Of a stretch of DNA of 64,000 nt, positions 19,336 through 29,509 are shown piece after piece. The translations under genes and the position numbers were made by a program. Numbering within the stretch: the first letter of the stretch is position 1; each line of letters opens with the position of its first letter. Source of the stretch: Vreelandella massiliensis (GTDB lineage: Bacteria; Pseudomonadota; Gammaproteobacteria; Pseudomonadales; Halomonadaceae). Location of the stretch: positions 916,012-980,011 of the forward strand of contig NZ_LT699744.1 of NCBI RefSeq assembly GCF_900155385.1. Reading direction: 5' to 3'. The notes under the pieces were generated by a model. It did not search any database. It worked only from the letters and a program-made list of their open reading frames with translations, and was not told the DNA's origin.

Positions 19336-19926
19336 TTAACCTCGGCGCTTTTGCTGACGCTCGCGGTTATTGGCCTTGGCCCGATCGCTTTTGCGTAGCA
19401 TCACCCAGGTCGCTCCCAAGCCGCCATCGGCGGATTGCGCCGAGATATAGGCCTGCACCTCGTCAAACTGGGTGAGCCACTTGGCCAGATAGGAGCGCAA
19501 TACGTTAGCAGGGCTATCGATATCGCGACCCCGGCCATGGACAATCAGCAGTGAGCGCAAGTCGTGGGCGTAGGCATCTTGGATAAAAGGGAAAAGCAAG
19601 CGCCGGCACTCCGCCAGCGGCCGGCGGTTAAGGTGAAGCTGGGCCTGCACCGGGTAGCCGCCGTGCTTGAGCTTATCCATCACGCCCTGCTGAATGCCTT
19701 CACGCCGAAAGGCGATCGGATCGAAGGGTGGCACCAAATCGACAAAATCGTCCGAGAGAAAGTTACGCTCGCCTAATGTCTCTTCGGCCGCCTCACGACG
19801 GGCGCGCTGGGCCTCGGTGGCATTGGCCCGCTTTTTGCCCGTTTCCGCACGGTTGTGCCCGCGCAGCGGTTTGACATCCCCCATCATTGCCCTGAAATCC
19901 CTGTCATCACTCAGCGACTGATTCAT
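19336..19926 (-). CDS. Smr-domain protein (SmrA-like putative endonuclease)
   Basis: The 196-residue protein has a charged N-terminal region (about residues 1-95) and a C-terminal Smr (MutS2-related) domain. The domain's two signatures are visible: the histidine-containing QAQLHLNRRPLAECRRL, and SLLIVHGRGRD followed by SPANVLRSYLAKWL. Smr domains cut or bind branched nucleic acids. The E. coli homologues SmrA and SmrB suggest a nuclease, with SmrB acting on mRNA in stalled, collided ribosomes; which role applies here is open. The ATG at 19926 has GGAGG eight bases upstream. It is monocistronic and convergent with the cysI unit. Confidence 0.88.
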   Translation of the reverse strand: MNQSLSDDRDFRAMMGDVKPLRGHNRAETGKKRANATEAQRARREAAEETLGERNFLSDDFVDLVPPFDPIAFRREGIQQGVMDKLKHGGYPVQAQLHLNRRPLAECRRLLFPFIQDAYAHDLRSLLIVHGRGRDIDSPANVLRSYLAKWLTQFDEVQAYISAQSADGGLGATWVMLRKSDRAKANNRERQQKRRG

Positions 19927-20014
19927 TTTGAATTCCTCCGGCAGGTGGTAAGCGCATCGTAGCAAAAGCAGGCACAATGCTTAAGCATTCCGTGTTGGAG
20001 ATAAGGGAGACACT

Positions 20015-21182
<1,168 letters not shown>

Positions 21183-21183
<1 letters not shown>

Positions 21184-21578
21184 TGCGTCAGTGGTTAGAG
21201 AGTGTTGAAGCGCAATACGGGCTGGATTATTTGACCCAGCGCTCACGCCAGCTGGTGCTAATAAGCTATGTGGCACTCATGTTGCTAACGCTTTACCGCG
21301 GCTTTCTACTCCAGGGCGACAGCTTTAACTGGCGGCCGATTGTCGCTTTTGTGCTGCCGCTGGTGCTGTTTTTGCCCTCCATTATCGGGCGTAGGCCGCG
21401 GGGGCATGCCTGGCTGGCCTTTGTCAGCCTGCTCTATTTCACTCAAGGGGTGATGGTGGCCACCCTGCCCAGCCAAGCGCTGCGCGGGGTGACGGAAGCA
21501 CTGGTATCGCTGGCGCTGTTTACCGGCTGCATGGGCTACGCCCGCTTTCGCAGTCGTCAGTTACAGCGCGATCAATAA
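21183..21578 (+). CDS. DUF2069 small membrane protein
   Basis: The 131-residue inner-membrane protein has four hydrophobic segments (about residues 24-42, 50-66, 75-93 and 100-118) and the DUF2069 pattern LPLVLFLPSIIGRRPRGHAWLAFVSLLYFTQG. Function is unknown. In Pseudomonas and relatives the family commonly follows a wrbA-like gene, as here. The last 18 bases overlap, on the opposite strand, the 3' end of the cytochrome b gene. Confidence 0.85.
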
Positions 21579-22238
21579 CACGGTAACCGTGATACCCGTA
21601 AAAACCGCGACTAACGCCCATAGCCAGCGCACTTGCCCCTCACCCGCTGAGGGGCGGTCGACCGGCGGATGCGAGAGTGATTTAACCCCGGTTACCATCG
21701 CCCTCACCAGTTTTTCTCCCATCAGCCAATGGACCAATACGGCTGCTACGTGCAGCCCCATCAGCACGAGCAAAACGTTGGCATTCAATCGATGCCAGCC
21801 CATTAGCGTCTGGCTCAACTCGTCGCCGACAACACCGTAAAATGGCGCTTGAAAGAAAATATCATCGCTGAGAAAAAGCCCGCTAAGCGCTTGAAACGTT
21901 AACGATAGCAGCATGATGACCACCATCCAGCCACCCAGCGGATTATGCCCCGCGTAAGGCTGAGGCGTGCGCTTTATCGCGCTCTTCACGTAGCTAAGTG
22001 AAGCGGAAGGCCCTGCAAGAAAGGTGCTAAAGCGAGCGTAGTAGCTGCCTAGAAGCCCCCAAAGCCAACGAAATGCCAGTAACCCAAGTACGATGTAACC
22101 CGCTTGCGCATGGACTTCAACGGGAAACAAAAATGGCGCGCCACGGGTTTCCATGGTGTAAAACGCCATGAGCACGGCGGCCACTAACCCCCAGTGAAAT
22201 AGCCGAACGAAAATGTCCCATACAAAAAACTGTCGCAT
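21561..22238 (-). CDS. Cytochrome b561-type membrane protein
   Basis: The 225-residue integral membrane protein belongs to the cytochrome b561/Ni-Fe hydrogenase b-type family. It starts VWDIFVRLFHWGLVAAVLMAF and carries histidines suited to two b hemes: FHWG, EVHAQAG, WHRLNAN and GLHVAAVLVHW. An extra C-terminal helix (WLWALVAVFTGITVTVLLIAL) follows. Such proteins pass electrons between quinones and periplasmic partners, often a diheme c-type cytochrome, but none is adjacent. It is monocistronic and convergent with the DUF2069 gene. Confidence 0.88.
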   Translation of the reverse strand: MRQFFVWDIFVRLFHWGLVAAVLMAFYTMETRGAPFLFPVEVHAQAGYIVLGLLAFRWLWGLLGSYYARFSTFLAGPSASLSYVKSAIKRTPQPYAGHNPLGGWMVVIMLLSLTFQALSGLFLSDDIFFQAPFYGVVGDELSQTLMGWHRLNANVLLVLMGLHVAAVLVHWLMGEKLVRAMVTGVKSLSHPPVDRPSAGEGQVRWLWALVAVFTGITVTVLLIAL

Positions 22239-22351
22239 TACCCAGCTCGCATGATGGCGTTAGCAAAGGCGTGAGTTTCGCATTTATCCATGGATTCTCA
22301 TAGAATGCGGGGCTGATTGTCGCAGCGGTTTAACCCTGAAAGGAGCGAGAT

Positions 22352-23062
22352 GTGAGCAGCCAGGCGTGGCGTGATGCCGTCCGACAAACCTTACCGGTAA
22401 TGTTTGGGTATTTACCTCTTGGGGCTGCGTTCGGCATTGTCGCCGTAGAGGTGGGCATGGCTTGGTACGCGGCATTGGCCATGTCGCTTTTGATCTATGC
22501 CGGCGCGGGGCAATTTTTGGCGATTGCGCTGTTTGCCGCTGGCGCAGGGCTTATGGAAGTGGCAGTGGCAACGCTGATGCTCAATTCGCGTCACGTCTTT
22601 TATGGCTTGTCGCTACTGAAACGTTTTCAAGGGGCGGGATGGCGCAAGCCTTATCTGATCTTTGCGCTTACCGACGAAACCTATTCGCTTTTAACCTCTC
22701 AATCATCCTCATCTGCTCAATCCCATGCGCTCGCATTTCGGATGAGTTTGCTGAACCAGACGTGGTGGGTGCTAGGGACGTTAATCGGCGCCGCGCTCGG
22801 AAGTGCCAAACTCTTTAATAGCCAGGGTATTGAGTTTGCCTTAACCGCCCTTTTTATTGTGCTAACGCTTGAACAAGCCAAACGTTTGCGCCAGGCGCTG
22901 CCCTTTGTCATGGCGCTGGGAACGGGCGTAGGCGCCCTTCTCCTGCTGCCCGAGCAGCATCTGCTTCTGGGTGCGATAGGCTCCGCTAGTCTCTTACTGC
23001 TCGCTCACTACCACTGCAAGGTGCGCCCGGTAGCCAGTCAGGAGAGTACCCATGCTAACTGA
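22352..23062 (+). CDS. azlC: AzlC-family branched-chain amino acid exporter, large subunit
   Basis: AzlC with AzlD forms an inner-membrane exporter of branched-chain amino acids and analogues. The 236-residue protein has about seven hydrophobic segments and the family signature FGYLPLGAAFGIVAVEVG near residue 18, then LIYAGAGQFLAIALFAAGA and LMLNSRHVFYGLSLL. Translation starts at GTG 22352, with AGGAG six bases upstream. It overlaps azlD by 11 bases. The divergent gene encodes the cytochrome b; the promoter must lie in the 113-bp gap. Confidence 0.92.
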   Translation: MSSQAWRDAVRQTLPVMFGYLPLGAAFGIVAVEVGMAWYAALAMSLLIYAGAGQFLAIALFAAGAGLMEVAVATLMLNSRHVFYGLSLLKRFQGAGWRKPYLIFALTDETYSLLTSQSSSSAQSHALAFRMSLLNQTWWVLGTLIGAALGSAKLFNSQGIEFALTALFIVLTLEQAKRLRQALPFVMALGTGVGALLLLPEQHLLLGAIGSASLLLLAHYHCKVRPVASQESTHAN

Positions 23063-23405
23063 CCCGGTATGGCAGCTGATTATTGTCTGCGCGCTCGCCA
23101 CTTTTGCCACGCGCGTGGTGCCTTTCGTGGCACTCGCGAAACAGGCCGATCACCCTTTGATTTTGCACCTTGGGCGCTACTTACCCCCTGCCGTGATGCT
23201 GATTTTGGTTATCTATGCGCTACGTGATTTCCGCCCGCTCACACAGGCGTGGCAACTGAACATCGGCGCCAACGGGCTACCGCTTATCATGGCATCCCTG
23301 CTGGTGGCGGGCATTCACCTGTGGCGACGTAATGCGCTGTTCTCCATTATCATTGGCACCGGGTCGTATATGCTAATGGTGCAAATCGGGTGGTCTAGCT
23401 TATAA
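23052..23405 (+). CDS. azlD: AzlD-family branched-chain amino acid exporter, small subunit
   Basis: The 117-residue membrane protein has four hydrophobic segments and the AzlD pattern (ALATFATRVVPFVALAKQ, YLPPAVMLILVIYALRDF). It is the partner of AzlC and overlaps it by 11 bases, implying coupled translation. pdxH begins 72 bp downstream. That spacer contains a poor AT-rich stem around 23409-23431, so read-through into pdxH is possible. Confidence 0.9.
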   Translation: MLTDPVWQLIIVCALATFATRVVPFVALAKQADHPLILHLGRYLPPAVMLILVIYALRDFRPLTQAWQLNIGANGLPLIMASLLVAGIHLWRRNALFSIIIGTGSYMLMVQIGWSSL

Positions 23406-23477
23406 CAAAAAAGAGCGCTTGAGCTTTTGTTTTAGAGCAGCGAACATGAGTGAAACAATTTTCGGGGGAGTAATACA

Positions 23478-24122
23478 ATGACACGCAATATCGCTGACAT
23501 TCGGCGCGACTATGAGGGTGGCCGGCTCGACACGTCACTCACGCCGGATGAGCCGTTTTCCCTTTTTGATGAATGGTTTACCCTAGCCCTCGATAGCGAC
23601 GAGAGTGATGGCAACGCCATGACACTCTCGACCGTCGACAGCCAAGGACGCCCCCATTCCCGGGTCGTCCTGCTTAAAGATTTCGATGAAAACGGTATGG
23701 TGTTTTTTACCAATTACCATAGCCACAAAGGCAGCGAACTTAACAATGTGCCTTACGCGGCACTGACCTTCTGGTGGCCATCGCTTTCTCGCCAAGTGCG
23801 TATTGAAGGACGCACCGAGCAAGTCTCTACCCAGGAGTCGGATGAGTACTTTAGCAGTCGTCCGCGGGGCAGCCAGCTAGGCGCCTGGATTGCAACGCAG
23901 AGCGTTGTCATTCCTGATCGCAACTGGATTGAAGAGCGCCAAAAGCGCTTTGAGCAAGCGTATGAGGGTCAGGAGATTCCACGTCCCATTCACTGGGGCG
24001 GCTACCGCGTTATCCCTGATATGATGGAGTTCTGGCAAGGCCAGCCCAGCCGTTTACACGACCGTATCCGCTACGAACGCCGCGATGGTGAACCCTGGAA
24101 GCGCTTCCGACTGGCGCCGTAA
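23478..24122 (+). CDS. pdxH: Pyridoxamine 5'-phosphate oxidase PdxH
   Basis: PdxH uses FMN and oxygen to convert pyridoxine or pyridoxamine 5'-phosphate to the cofactor PLP. The 214-residue product has the usual length and motifs: RRDYEGGRLDTSL at the N-terminus, RVVLLKDFDENGMVFFTNYHSHKG, LTFWWPSLSRQVRIEGR, SRPRGSQLGAWIATQS and the C-terminal RYERRDGEPWKRFRLAP. The ATG is preceded by GGGGGAG. It supplies PLP for enzymes such as EctB and MetY seen in this window. It converges with the acetyltransferase gene. Confidence 0.97.
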   Translation: MTRNIADIRRDYEGGRLDTSLTPDEPFSLFDEWFTLALDSDESDGNAMTLSTVDSQGRPHSRVVLLKDFDENGMVFFTNYHSHKGSELNNVPYAALTFWWPSLSRQVRIEGRTEQVSTQESDEYFSSRPRGSQLGAWIATQSVVIPDRNWIEERQKRFEQAYEGQEIPRPIHWGGYRVIPDMMEFWQGQPSRLHDRIRYERRDGEPWKRFRLAP

Positions 24123-24178
24123 CAACCGTTAGCAATAATCGTTAATAGGTTAACGCATTCACGCCGTTTATCTGTTTT

Positions 24179-24207
24179 GAGCAAGGACGAGTATCTCGCC
24201 CTTGCTC
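24179..24207. other. Strong hairpin between convergent pdxH and pat genes
   Basis: GAGCAAGG (24179-24186) pairs with CCTTGCTC (24200-24207), with an inner CGAG/CTCG stem and a TAT loop; the only mismatch is A24187 with C24199. There is no T-tract on either strand, so it is not a standard intrinsic terminator. It may stabilise 3' ends. Confidence 0.6.
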
Positions 24208-24226
24208 GCGTTCTGTGCTGATAAGC

Positions 24227-26974
24227 CTAGTCTGGCATGCTCTCCAAACGGTGGCGCTGCCACTCACTCTCGGGCTCATTGAGGCGCATCACCGCGTCAA
24301 TCACCTGCTCATCCATGTTGTAGCGGCACTTAAAGCCTAAGTGTTTCATCAACGCACGCATGGGGTGATTATCCACCATGATTTTGCCAATCATTTCCAG
24401 CGTGCCAATGCTGCGACAGTAATTAATCATCTTCTTCATCAGCAGGCTACCGATCCCGAGCCCTTGAAGATCATCGCGGATAATCACGGAAAATTCAGTG
24501 CGGATATTGTCGGGATCATTAAAGACACGCACCACGCCTAACATCTCTTTGCTGCCATCATCGCGCTGATGCTCGGCGATAAAGGCCATCTGACGATCGT
24601 AATTGATGTGCGAAAGCATCGATAAGTCACGCTGGCTCAAATCCGACTTATTGTGGAAATAGCGAAAGCGAATGCTCTCTTCGGAGAGTTGGCGATGGAA
24701 ATTGGTAATGAGCGGCGCGTCTTCGGCGCGAATGGGGCGAACCTCAACTTGCCAGCCATTTTTCAGCGTTACCCACTCCCGCAGCTCTTCCGGGTACGGC
24801 ATGATGGCGAAACGCGCGGGCGTGCCGAGGTCCATGGCAAAATCGACCGCCACCGTGCCATCGCGATTGAGAAGCAGCGGATTGATCTCAAGCCCTCTTA
24901 ATTCGGTGAGATCTGACGACATCTGCGAGAGTTTCACCAGTAACTGACAGAGACGATTAATGTCGCGTTGCGGCTCAGCGGAGTGTTCGCGCAGAAGCGA
25001 AGCGGCATGGGTGCGCCCTACGACGTCGGCCGCAAGGCTCATGTTGAGCGGGGGCAACGCTACCTGGCGGTCGGCCAAAATATTGACCTTATAGCCGCCA
25101 ATACCAAAGACAATCAGTGGCCCAAACACGGGGTCACGCGTTATCCCTGCGCAAATCTGCATCGAATGCTTGCCGCGCTGCATCGGCTGTAAGCAGTATT
25201 CGTGAACTTGATATTCGGGAAATTTTTCGCGCACCTTCTCCCCCAGGCGCGTTACCCCTTCCGCCACGTCTTCCGGGGTTTCCAAATCTTGCAGCAACCC
25301 GGCCGAAATTTTATGCGGATGCTTGCGGTACCGGTACGGCCAGCAGTTCCCTTCGTGGACTACTTTTAGCGCCTTGGGGCCATCGATGCGCTTCGCCGCA
25401 TCGCGGGCTTGCTCTTCGGTATGCACATAGACACTGGTCGCCGTGGGTATACCGTATGCTTCCAGCACTTTGGCCGTTTCCGAGTGGGTTAAGGTTTGCC
25501 GGCCCTGCTCTTTGGCACTGGTGATCAGAGTGCGGCACTGCGCGCGAATATCGGCACTGGTGGAAAACGGCAAGCTGGGAGGGATCTCTTGCAACAGCAA
25601 CTGCACACGCTGGTAATCGACCATGTGCATGAACGCTTTCACGGCTTTTTCCGGCGAAATGTAGGTCGGAATCCCCGCGACATTGCACTCATGGCGCGCG
25701 TTGAGGGCCTCTTTTAGTCCCATCCAGCTGGTTAATAAGTTTCGCCGAAACTTCTTGCGATTCTCGATCAGTGCCCGCGCCGTTTCCATAGAGGGCGCTA
25801 AGCGTGTGGGCGCGTGTACGACCAATACCGCGTCGACGTTGGGATCGGCCGCCACGATTTCCAACGCCTCAACAAAACGCTGGGGCGTTGCGTTGCCGCC
25901 CAGGTCGACGGGGTTTTCACCCGGCTTGCTGATATCCACTTGACCTTTGTTCAGCGCATGTTGCGTATCGACGGCAAACTCAGCAAGCTTACCCCCCGCG
26001 CTAATGAGCTTGTCGATGGCAAGCATCGCGGGACCCAGGCCATTGGAGACCACCGCCAATCGATCCCCTTTGAGCGGCTTCATGCGCGAGAGGGTTTCGA
26101 GCGCATCGATAAGCTCATCCGAATCATTCACGCGCACAACACCGGCGCGTGAAAACGCCGCGTCAAATACCTTGTCGCGATTGGCAATGCCAGGCGTGGG
26201 TGGCATGCCGGAAATATCCGAGGCAGTGGTGCGGCCACTTTTAATCGCCACTACCAAGCGGTTACGCGAAGCGTCACGCAGTGCGGTCATAAAGTGCTGT
26301 GCGTCGTTGACCCGCTCCAAGTGCAGCAAAATAGCTTGTGCCGGAGAGAACTGATTCACATAGTCGATCAAGTCAGGCAGCAGCACATCCACGCTATCGC
26401 CCACGGTGATCAAGTGGGAAAAGCCCACATCGCGCCCGGCAGCCCAATCGATCATCGCATTGGCCAGCATGCCCGACTGCCCCAAGTACGCGACGCGCCC
26501 GGCTTGCACCGGCTGGCTCGCATAGGAGGCATTGAGCTTTTTGCCCGGCACAATGACGCCCATGCACTCAGGACCCAGCAAGCGAATACCCGAGGCGCGG
26601 GCGGCTTTGAGCATTCGCTCACGAATCGAGCCTTTACTGCCTTTTTCGCGATCCAAATGCGCGCCACCCGATAGCACCACGGCAGCTTTCACCCCAAAGG
26701 CGCCGAGCTGTTTGATTAGCTGAGGCACACCCTCAATTGGCGAGCAGATAACGGCTAAGTCGGGCACCTCGGGAAGGTCATTGACGTGACTGACGCATGT
26801 TTCACCGAAAACTTGCGCATAGCCGCGCAAATTCACCGCCCAGATTGTCCCTTTAAAACCGCCTTCTTGAATATTGCGCAGCACTAAGCCGCCTAACGAT
26901 TCGGGTTTTTCCGATGCGCCAAAAACCGCGATGGTTTTCGGTTCAAAAAAATGGTGTAAAAAGCGTGTACTCAC
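24227..26974 (-). CDS. Pat-type protein lysine acetyltransferase (acyl-CoA synthetase/GNAT fusion)
   Basis: The 915-residue cytoplasmic protein resembles Salmonella Pat. Its domains are an NDP-forming acyl-CoA synthetase-like region with CoA-binding (FFEPKTIAVFGASEKPESLGG), a succinyl-CoA-ligase-like region, an ATP-grasp-like region (about residues 480-690) and a C-terminal GNAT domain (about 715-890) with the acetyl-CoA loop RDDLQGLGIGSLLMKKM. Pat acetylates lysines of targets such as acetyl-CoA synthetase to inactivate them. The GTG at 26974 was preferred over TTG at 26998 because GGGAG lies eight bases before it. It is divergent, 142 bp apart, from an HDAC-like deacetylase, the opposite activity. 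An acyl-CoA synthetase (38839) lies elsewhere in the window. Confidence 0.9.
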   Translation of the reverse strand: MSTRFLHHFFEPKTIAVFGASEKPESLGGLVLRNIQEGGFKGTIWAVNLRGYAQVFGETCVSHVNDLPEVPDLAVICSPIEGVPQLIKQLGAFGVKAAVVLSGGAHLDREKGSKGSIRERMLKAARASGIRLLGPECMGVIVPGKKLNASYASQPVQAGRVAYLGQSGMLANAMIDWAAGRDVGFSHLITVGDSVDVLLPDLIDYVNQFSPAQAILLHLERVNDAQHFMTALRDASRNRLVVAIKSGRTTASDISGMPPTPGIANRDKVFDAAFSRAGVVRVNDSDELIDALETLSRMKPLKGDRLAVVSNGLGPAMLAIDKLISAGGKLAEFAVDTQHALNKGQVDISKPGENPVDLGGNATPQRFVEALEIVAADPNVDAVLVVHAPTRLAPSMETARALIENRKKFRRNLLTSWMGLKEALNARHECNVAGIPTYISPEKAVKAFMHMVDYQRVQLLLQEIPPSLPFSTSADIRAQCRTLITSAKEQGRQTLTHSETAKVLEAYGIPTATSVYVHTEEQARDAAKRIDGPKALKVVHEGNCWPYRYRKHPHKISAGLLQDLETPEDVAEGVTRLGEKVREKFPEYQVHEYCLQPMQRGKHSMQICAGITRDPVFGPLIVFGIGGYKVNILADRQVALPPLNMSLAADVVGRTHAASLLREHSAEPQRDINRLCQLLVKLSQMSSDLTELRGLEINPLLLNRDGTVAVDFAMDLGTPARFAIMPYPEELREWVTLKNGWQVEVRPIRAEDAPLITNFHRQLSEESIRFRYFHNKSDLSQRDLSMLSHINYDRQMAFIAEHQRDDGSKEMLGVVRVFNDPDNIRTEFSVIIRDDLQGLGIGSLLMKKMINYCRSIGTLEMIGKIMVDNHPMRALMKHLGFKCRYNMDEQVIDAVMRLNEPESEWQRHRLESMPD

Positions 26975-27116
26975 GTATAGCTCTCCCGCCGCGGTCAAAA
27001 ATAAGTACGCTATGCCCCCAGTACGGTCCGATTAATATGGCGTTTACGACTTATTGACACTGTCGCATGACACCATGACACGATTAAGGTGCCTTTAATC
27101 ATATTGGAGCGCTTGA

Positions 27117-28058
27117 ATGATCACTGCCTACCTTACCCACCCTCACTGCTCTTTGCACCACATGGGGCCTGAACACCCGGAAAGCCCTAAGCGTTTGGAG
27201 GCGATCAGTGCACGATTATCGCTATCCGGCCTTTTGCAGCAGACCATGCAGGGGGATGCCAAGGAAGCCACCGACGAAGACTTGGCGCGCGTTCACCCTA
27301 TGCGCCATATAAAGGCATTAGAAAAATGCGTTCCGAGTGAAGGCATTGTCACGCTCGATAGCGACACCATGATGAATCCCGACAGTTTAAAAGCTGCACG
27401 GATGTCGGCGGGCGCCGTTCTTCGCGGTGTGGATCAGGTGTTCCGGCGCCAGGCCGATAACGTGTTTTGCGCCGTCAGACCGCCCGGCCACCATGCCGAA
27501 GCTTCCGACGCAATGGGCTTCTGCTTCTATAACAATATAGCGGTTGGCGCTGCCTATGCGCGGGAAAAATACGGCGCTCGACGCATCGCCATTCTGGATT
27601 TTGATGTGCATCAGTGTAACGGCACGATCGATATCTTCAAAAACGATCCGAATTATCTGATTTGCAGCAGCTTTCAGTACCCTTTTTATCCGTGGCGCTA
27701 TTTACGCAGCGAGTGGCAGAACGTGGTGAACACACCGCTTGAGGTCGGCACGCAAAGTGAAGAATTCCGCCGCATCGTGGAAAATCACTGGCTACCCGCC
27801 TTGCATGCTTTCAAACCTGATCTTGTCATGCTTTCAGCGGGTTTTGATGCCCATCGCGATGACCCCATGGCCGATGTATGCCTTGAAGATGAAGATTTCT
27901 ACTGGGTCACGCACATGGCAATGGAAATCGCGACGCTTTACGCGGACAACCGCGTGGTATCCGTGCTTGAAGGTGGCTATAACCTCACCACCCTGGCCAG
28001 CGGCGTTGAAGCGCATTTAAAAGCACTTTTAGGCCAACCTTTCGAATCGGTTCCATAA
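27117..28058 (+). CDS. Histone-deacetylase-family (HDAC-like) deacetylase
   Basis: The 313-residue zinc-dependent amidohydrolase is of the HDAC/acetoin-utilisation/acetylpolyamine-amidohydrolase fold. Motifs are HPESPKRLEAI, VRPPGHHAEASDAMGFCFYNN with the catalytic His pair, the zinc ligands of ILDFDVHQCNG, AGFDAHRDDPM with the third ligand, and the transition-state tyrosine in LEGGYN. The canonical HHGNG of the zinc loop is HQCNG here. Substrates of bacterial members include acetyl-lysine and acetylated polyamines. Pairing with a lysine acetyltransferase on the other strand suggests protein deacetylation. SD TTGGAG lies seven bases before the ATG. Confidence 0.92.
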   Translation: MITAYLTHPHCSLHHMGPEHPESPKRLEAISARLSLSGLLQQTMQGDAKEATDEDLARVHPMRHIKALEKCVPSEGIVTLDSDTMMNPDSLKAARMSAGAVLRGVDQVFRRQADNVFCAVRPPGHHAEASDAMGFCFYNNIAVGAAYAREKYGARRIAILDFDVHQCNGTIDIFKNDPNYLICSSFQYPFYPWRYLRSEWQNVVNTPLEVGTQSEEFRRIVENHWLPALHAFKPDLVMLSAGFDAHRDDPMADVCLEDEDFYWVTHMAMEIATLYADNRVVSVLEGGYNLTTLASGVEAHLKALLGQPFESVP

Positions 28059-28150
28059 CCTCGGCTAAGGAAGGCTTGGTGACTTACCGCTATGTTATAG
28101 TGGCGCTTCCCTATTTTTTGACCCACCGATGCTGAGGTTTGAGACTTACC

Positions 28151-28783
28151 ATGTCCGCGACGTCCGAAGAGCGTGCTGCCCTGCGTATTGCATCTGGCAG
28201 TAAGCCATTTGTTGAGCCGCTTCGTTTAGGGGAGCGGCTTAAGCAGATTCGCTTGTCGAACCAATGGACATTGGAGGACGTGAGCCAGCGCACCGGCCTT
28301 GCTCGCTCCACCCTGTCAAAAATTGAGAATGACCAGGTATCCCCGACATTTACTGTCGTGCAGAAGCTGACCTCAGGCTTAAATATTGATCTACCGCAGC
28401 TTTTCACCCCACCCAAACGCGAGCACTACACCCTAGGGCGGCGAGACTTAACCCGTAAGGGCAAAGGCAAGCTCCACCCCACCCCGACCTATGAGCATGA
28501 GTTACTTGGGCATCAGCTCGCGCAAAAGCGCATGATTCCCTTTAAAACAGTGGTTCGCGCGCGGCACTTTGATGAGTACCAGCAGTGGGTTCGCCACGAT
28601 GGAGAAGAGTTTTTGATGGTCCTTCACGGTGATATTACGCTTTTTACTGAATTCTACGCGCCGCTTCATTTAAGCGAAGGAGACAGCATTTATTTTGACA
28701 GTGAAATGGGACATGCGCTTATTTCCATCAGCGATGACGACGCCACTGTGCTATCGGTTTGTACGCGTGGTGATTCTGTTTAG
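28151..28783 (+). CDS. XRE-cupin transcriptional regulator
   Basis: The 210-residue regulator has an N-terminal helix-turn-helix (LGERLKQIRLSNQWTLEDVSQRTGLARSTLSKIEN, about residues 26-60) and a C-terminal cupin (about 130-200: RHDGEEFLMVLHGDITLFTEFYAPLHLSEGDSIYFDSEMGHALIS). Regulators of this type control amino-acid, polyamine or sulfonate metabolism in response to a small ligand bound in the cupin. The ATG at 28151 was taken instead of a TTG four codons upstream. It follows the HDAC-like gene on the same strand after 92 bp and may control it, but this is only proximity. Confidence 0.9.
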   Translation: MSATSEERAALRIASGSKPFVEPLRLGERLKQIRLSNQWTLEDVSQRTGLARSTLSKIENDQVSPTFTVVQKLTSGLNIDLPQLFTPPKREHYTLGRRDLTRKGKGKLHPTPTYEHELLGHQLAQKRMIPFKTVVRARHFDEYQQWVRHDGEEFLMVLHGDITLFTEFYAPLHLSEGDSIYFDSEMGHALISISDDDATVLSVCTRGDSV

Positions 28784-28830
28784 CGAGATTTTGTGGTTGT
28801 TTTAGGCATTAAAAGATAACGGTATAAACT

Positions 28831-29118
28831 TTAATGCCAGGAAATAGTCTGCTCACACTCCGCCGTGAGTTGGACCAGAGCGTCCACATTAACTCTCTGA
28901 TGAGGCGCCACCATATCGAGTAAGCCGCGCATGCTTAAATCCTCTTCCATGACGAAAACTCGCTCTGGGGCAAGCGTCCAGCCCTGCCACTCGCGCTCCA
29001 AAACCGCTACAACGGCATCTTCGATCAATACAAGTTTGTCGTCAGGCCCCATTGCCCGAAGCGCCTGGGATGATGCCCGGTTAAACTGCGGGGCACGGTT
29101 AACAATATGTAGTCGCAC
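28831..29118 (-). CDS. tusB: Sulfurtransferase complex subunit TusB
   Basis: TusB is a subunit of the TusBCD sulfur relay that carries persulfide from TusA toward TusE and MnmA for 2-thiolation of U34 in tRNAs. Starting at GTG 29118 the product is 95 residues, the length of E. coli TusB, beginning VRLHIVNRAPQ. AAGGG lies eight bases upstream of that GTG, whereas the longer ATG frame would overlap tusC. The last gene of tusDCB; tusE, which usually follows, is absent. The 3' end converges on the XRE-cupin gene. Confidence 0.88.
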   Translation of the reverse strand: MRLHIVNRAPQFNRASSQALRAMGPDDKLVLIEDAVVAVLEREWQGWTLAPERVFVMEEDLSMRGLLDMVAPHQRVNVDALVQLTAECEQTISWH

Positions 29119-29131
29119 TGGTTTTACCCTT

Positions 29132-29497
29132 TTAGAAGTTAAGGACATGGGCAGCGTCAGCAAAACAAGCGCGAAGCTGCTCCTCATTCAGCGGTAATAC
29201 CCCGCCGATCAGATGCTCCGTTTCCATGTTAAGCGCATGAAGATCGGCGGCCGGAACGCATAAATGTTGGATGTCATACATGGCGAGGGTTTCCGGCGTG
29301 GGCAGCAACAACGTTGAAGTATGTGGTCCTTGCAATTGATTGGGCAATAGCGCCAGCACCCCTTCCCCCATAAAGAGAAGGCTGACTGTTTTCCCAAAAG
29401 CGGCCCCTACCATGGCGGCATCAAGCGCTTCGCTTAGCCAATGCGCGCGTTGCGGTGCCTGCCTGATCACTACCAGCAACGTATTTTCTTTCGTCAT
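29132..29497 (-). CDS. tusC: Sulfurtransferase complex subunit TusC
   Basis: The 121-residue DsrF/TusC-like protein is the central subunit of the TusBCD heterohexamer (VVIRQAPQRAHWLSEALDAAMVGAAFGKTVSLLFMGEGVLALL). It has no catalytic cysteine of its own in the family. It starts 12 bases after the tusD stop and ends 13 bases before the tusB start, so the three genes form one transcript running leftwards. Confidence 0.92.
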   Translation of the reverse strand: MTKENTLLVVIRQAPQRAHWLSEALDAAMVGAAFGKTVSLLFMGEGVLALLPNQLQGPHTSTLLLPTPETLAMYDIQHLCVPAADLHALNMETEHLIGGVLPLNEEQLRACFADAAHVLNF

Positions 29498-29509
29498 GAG
29501 CTCACTCCG

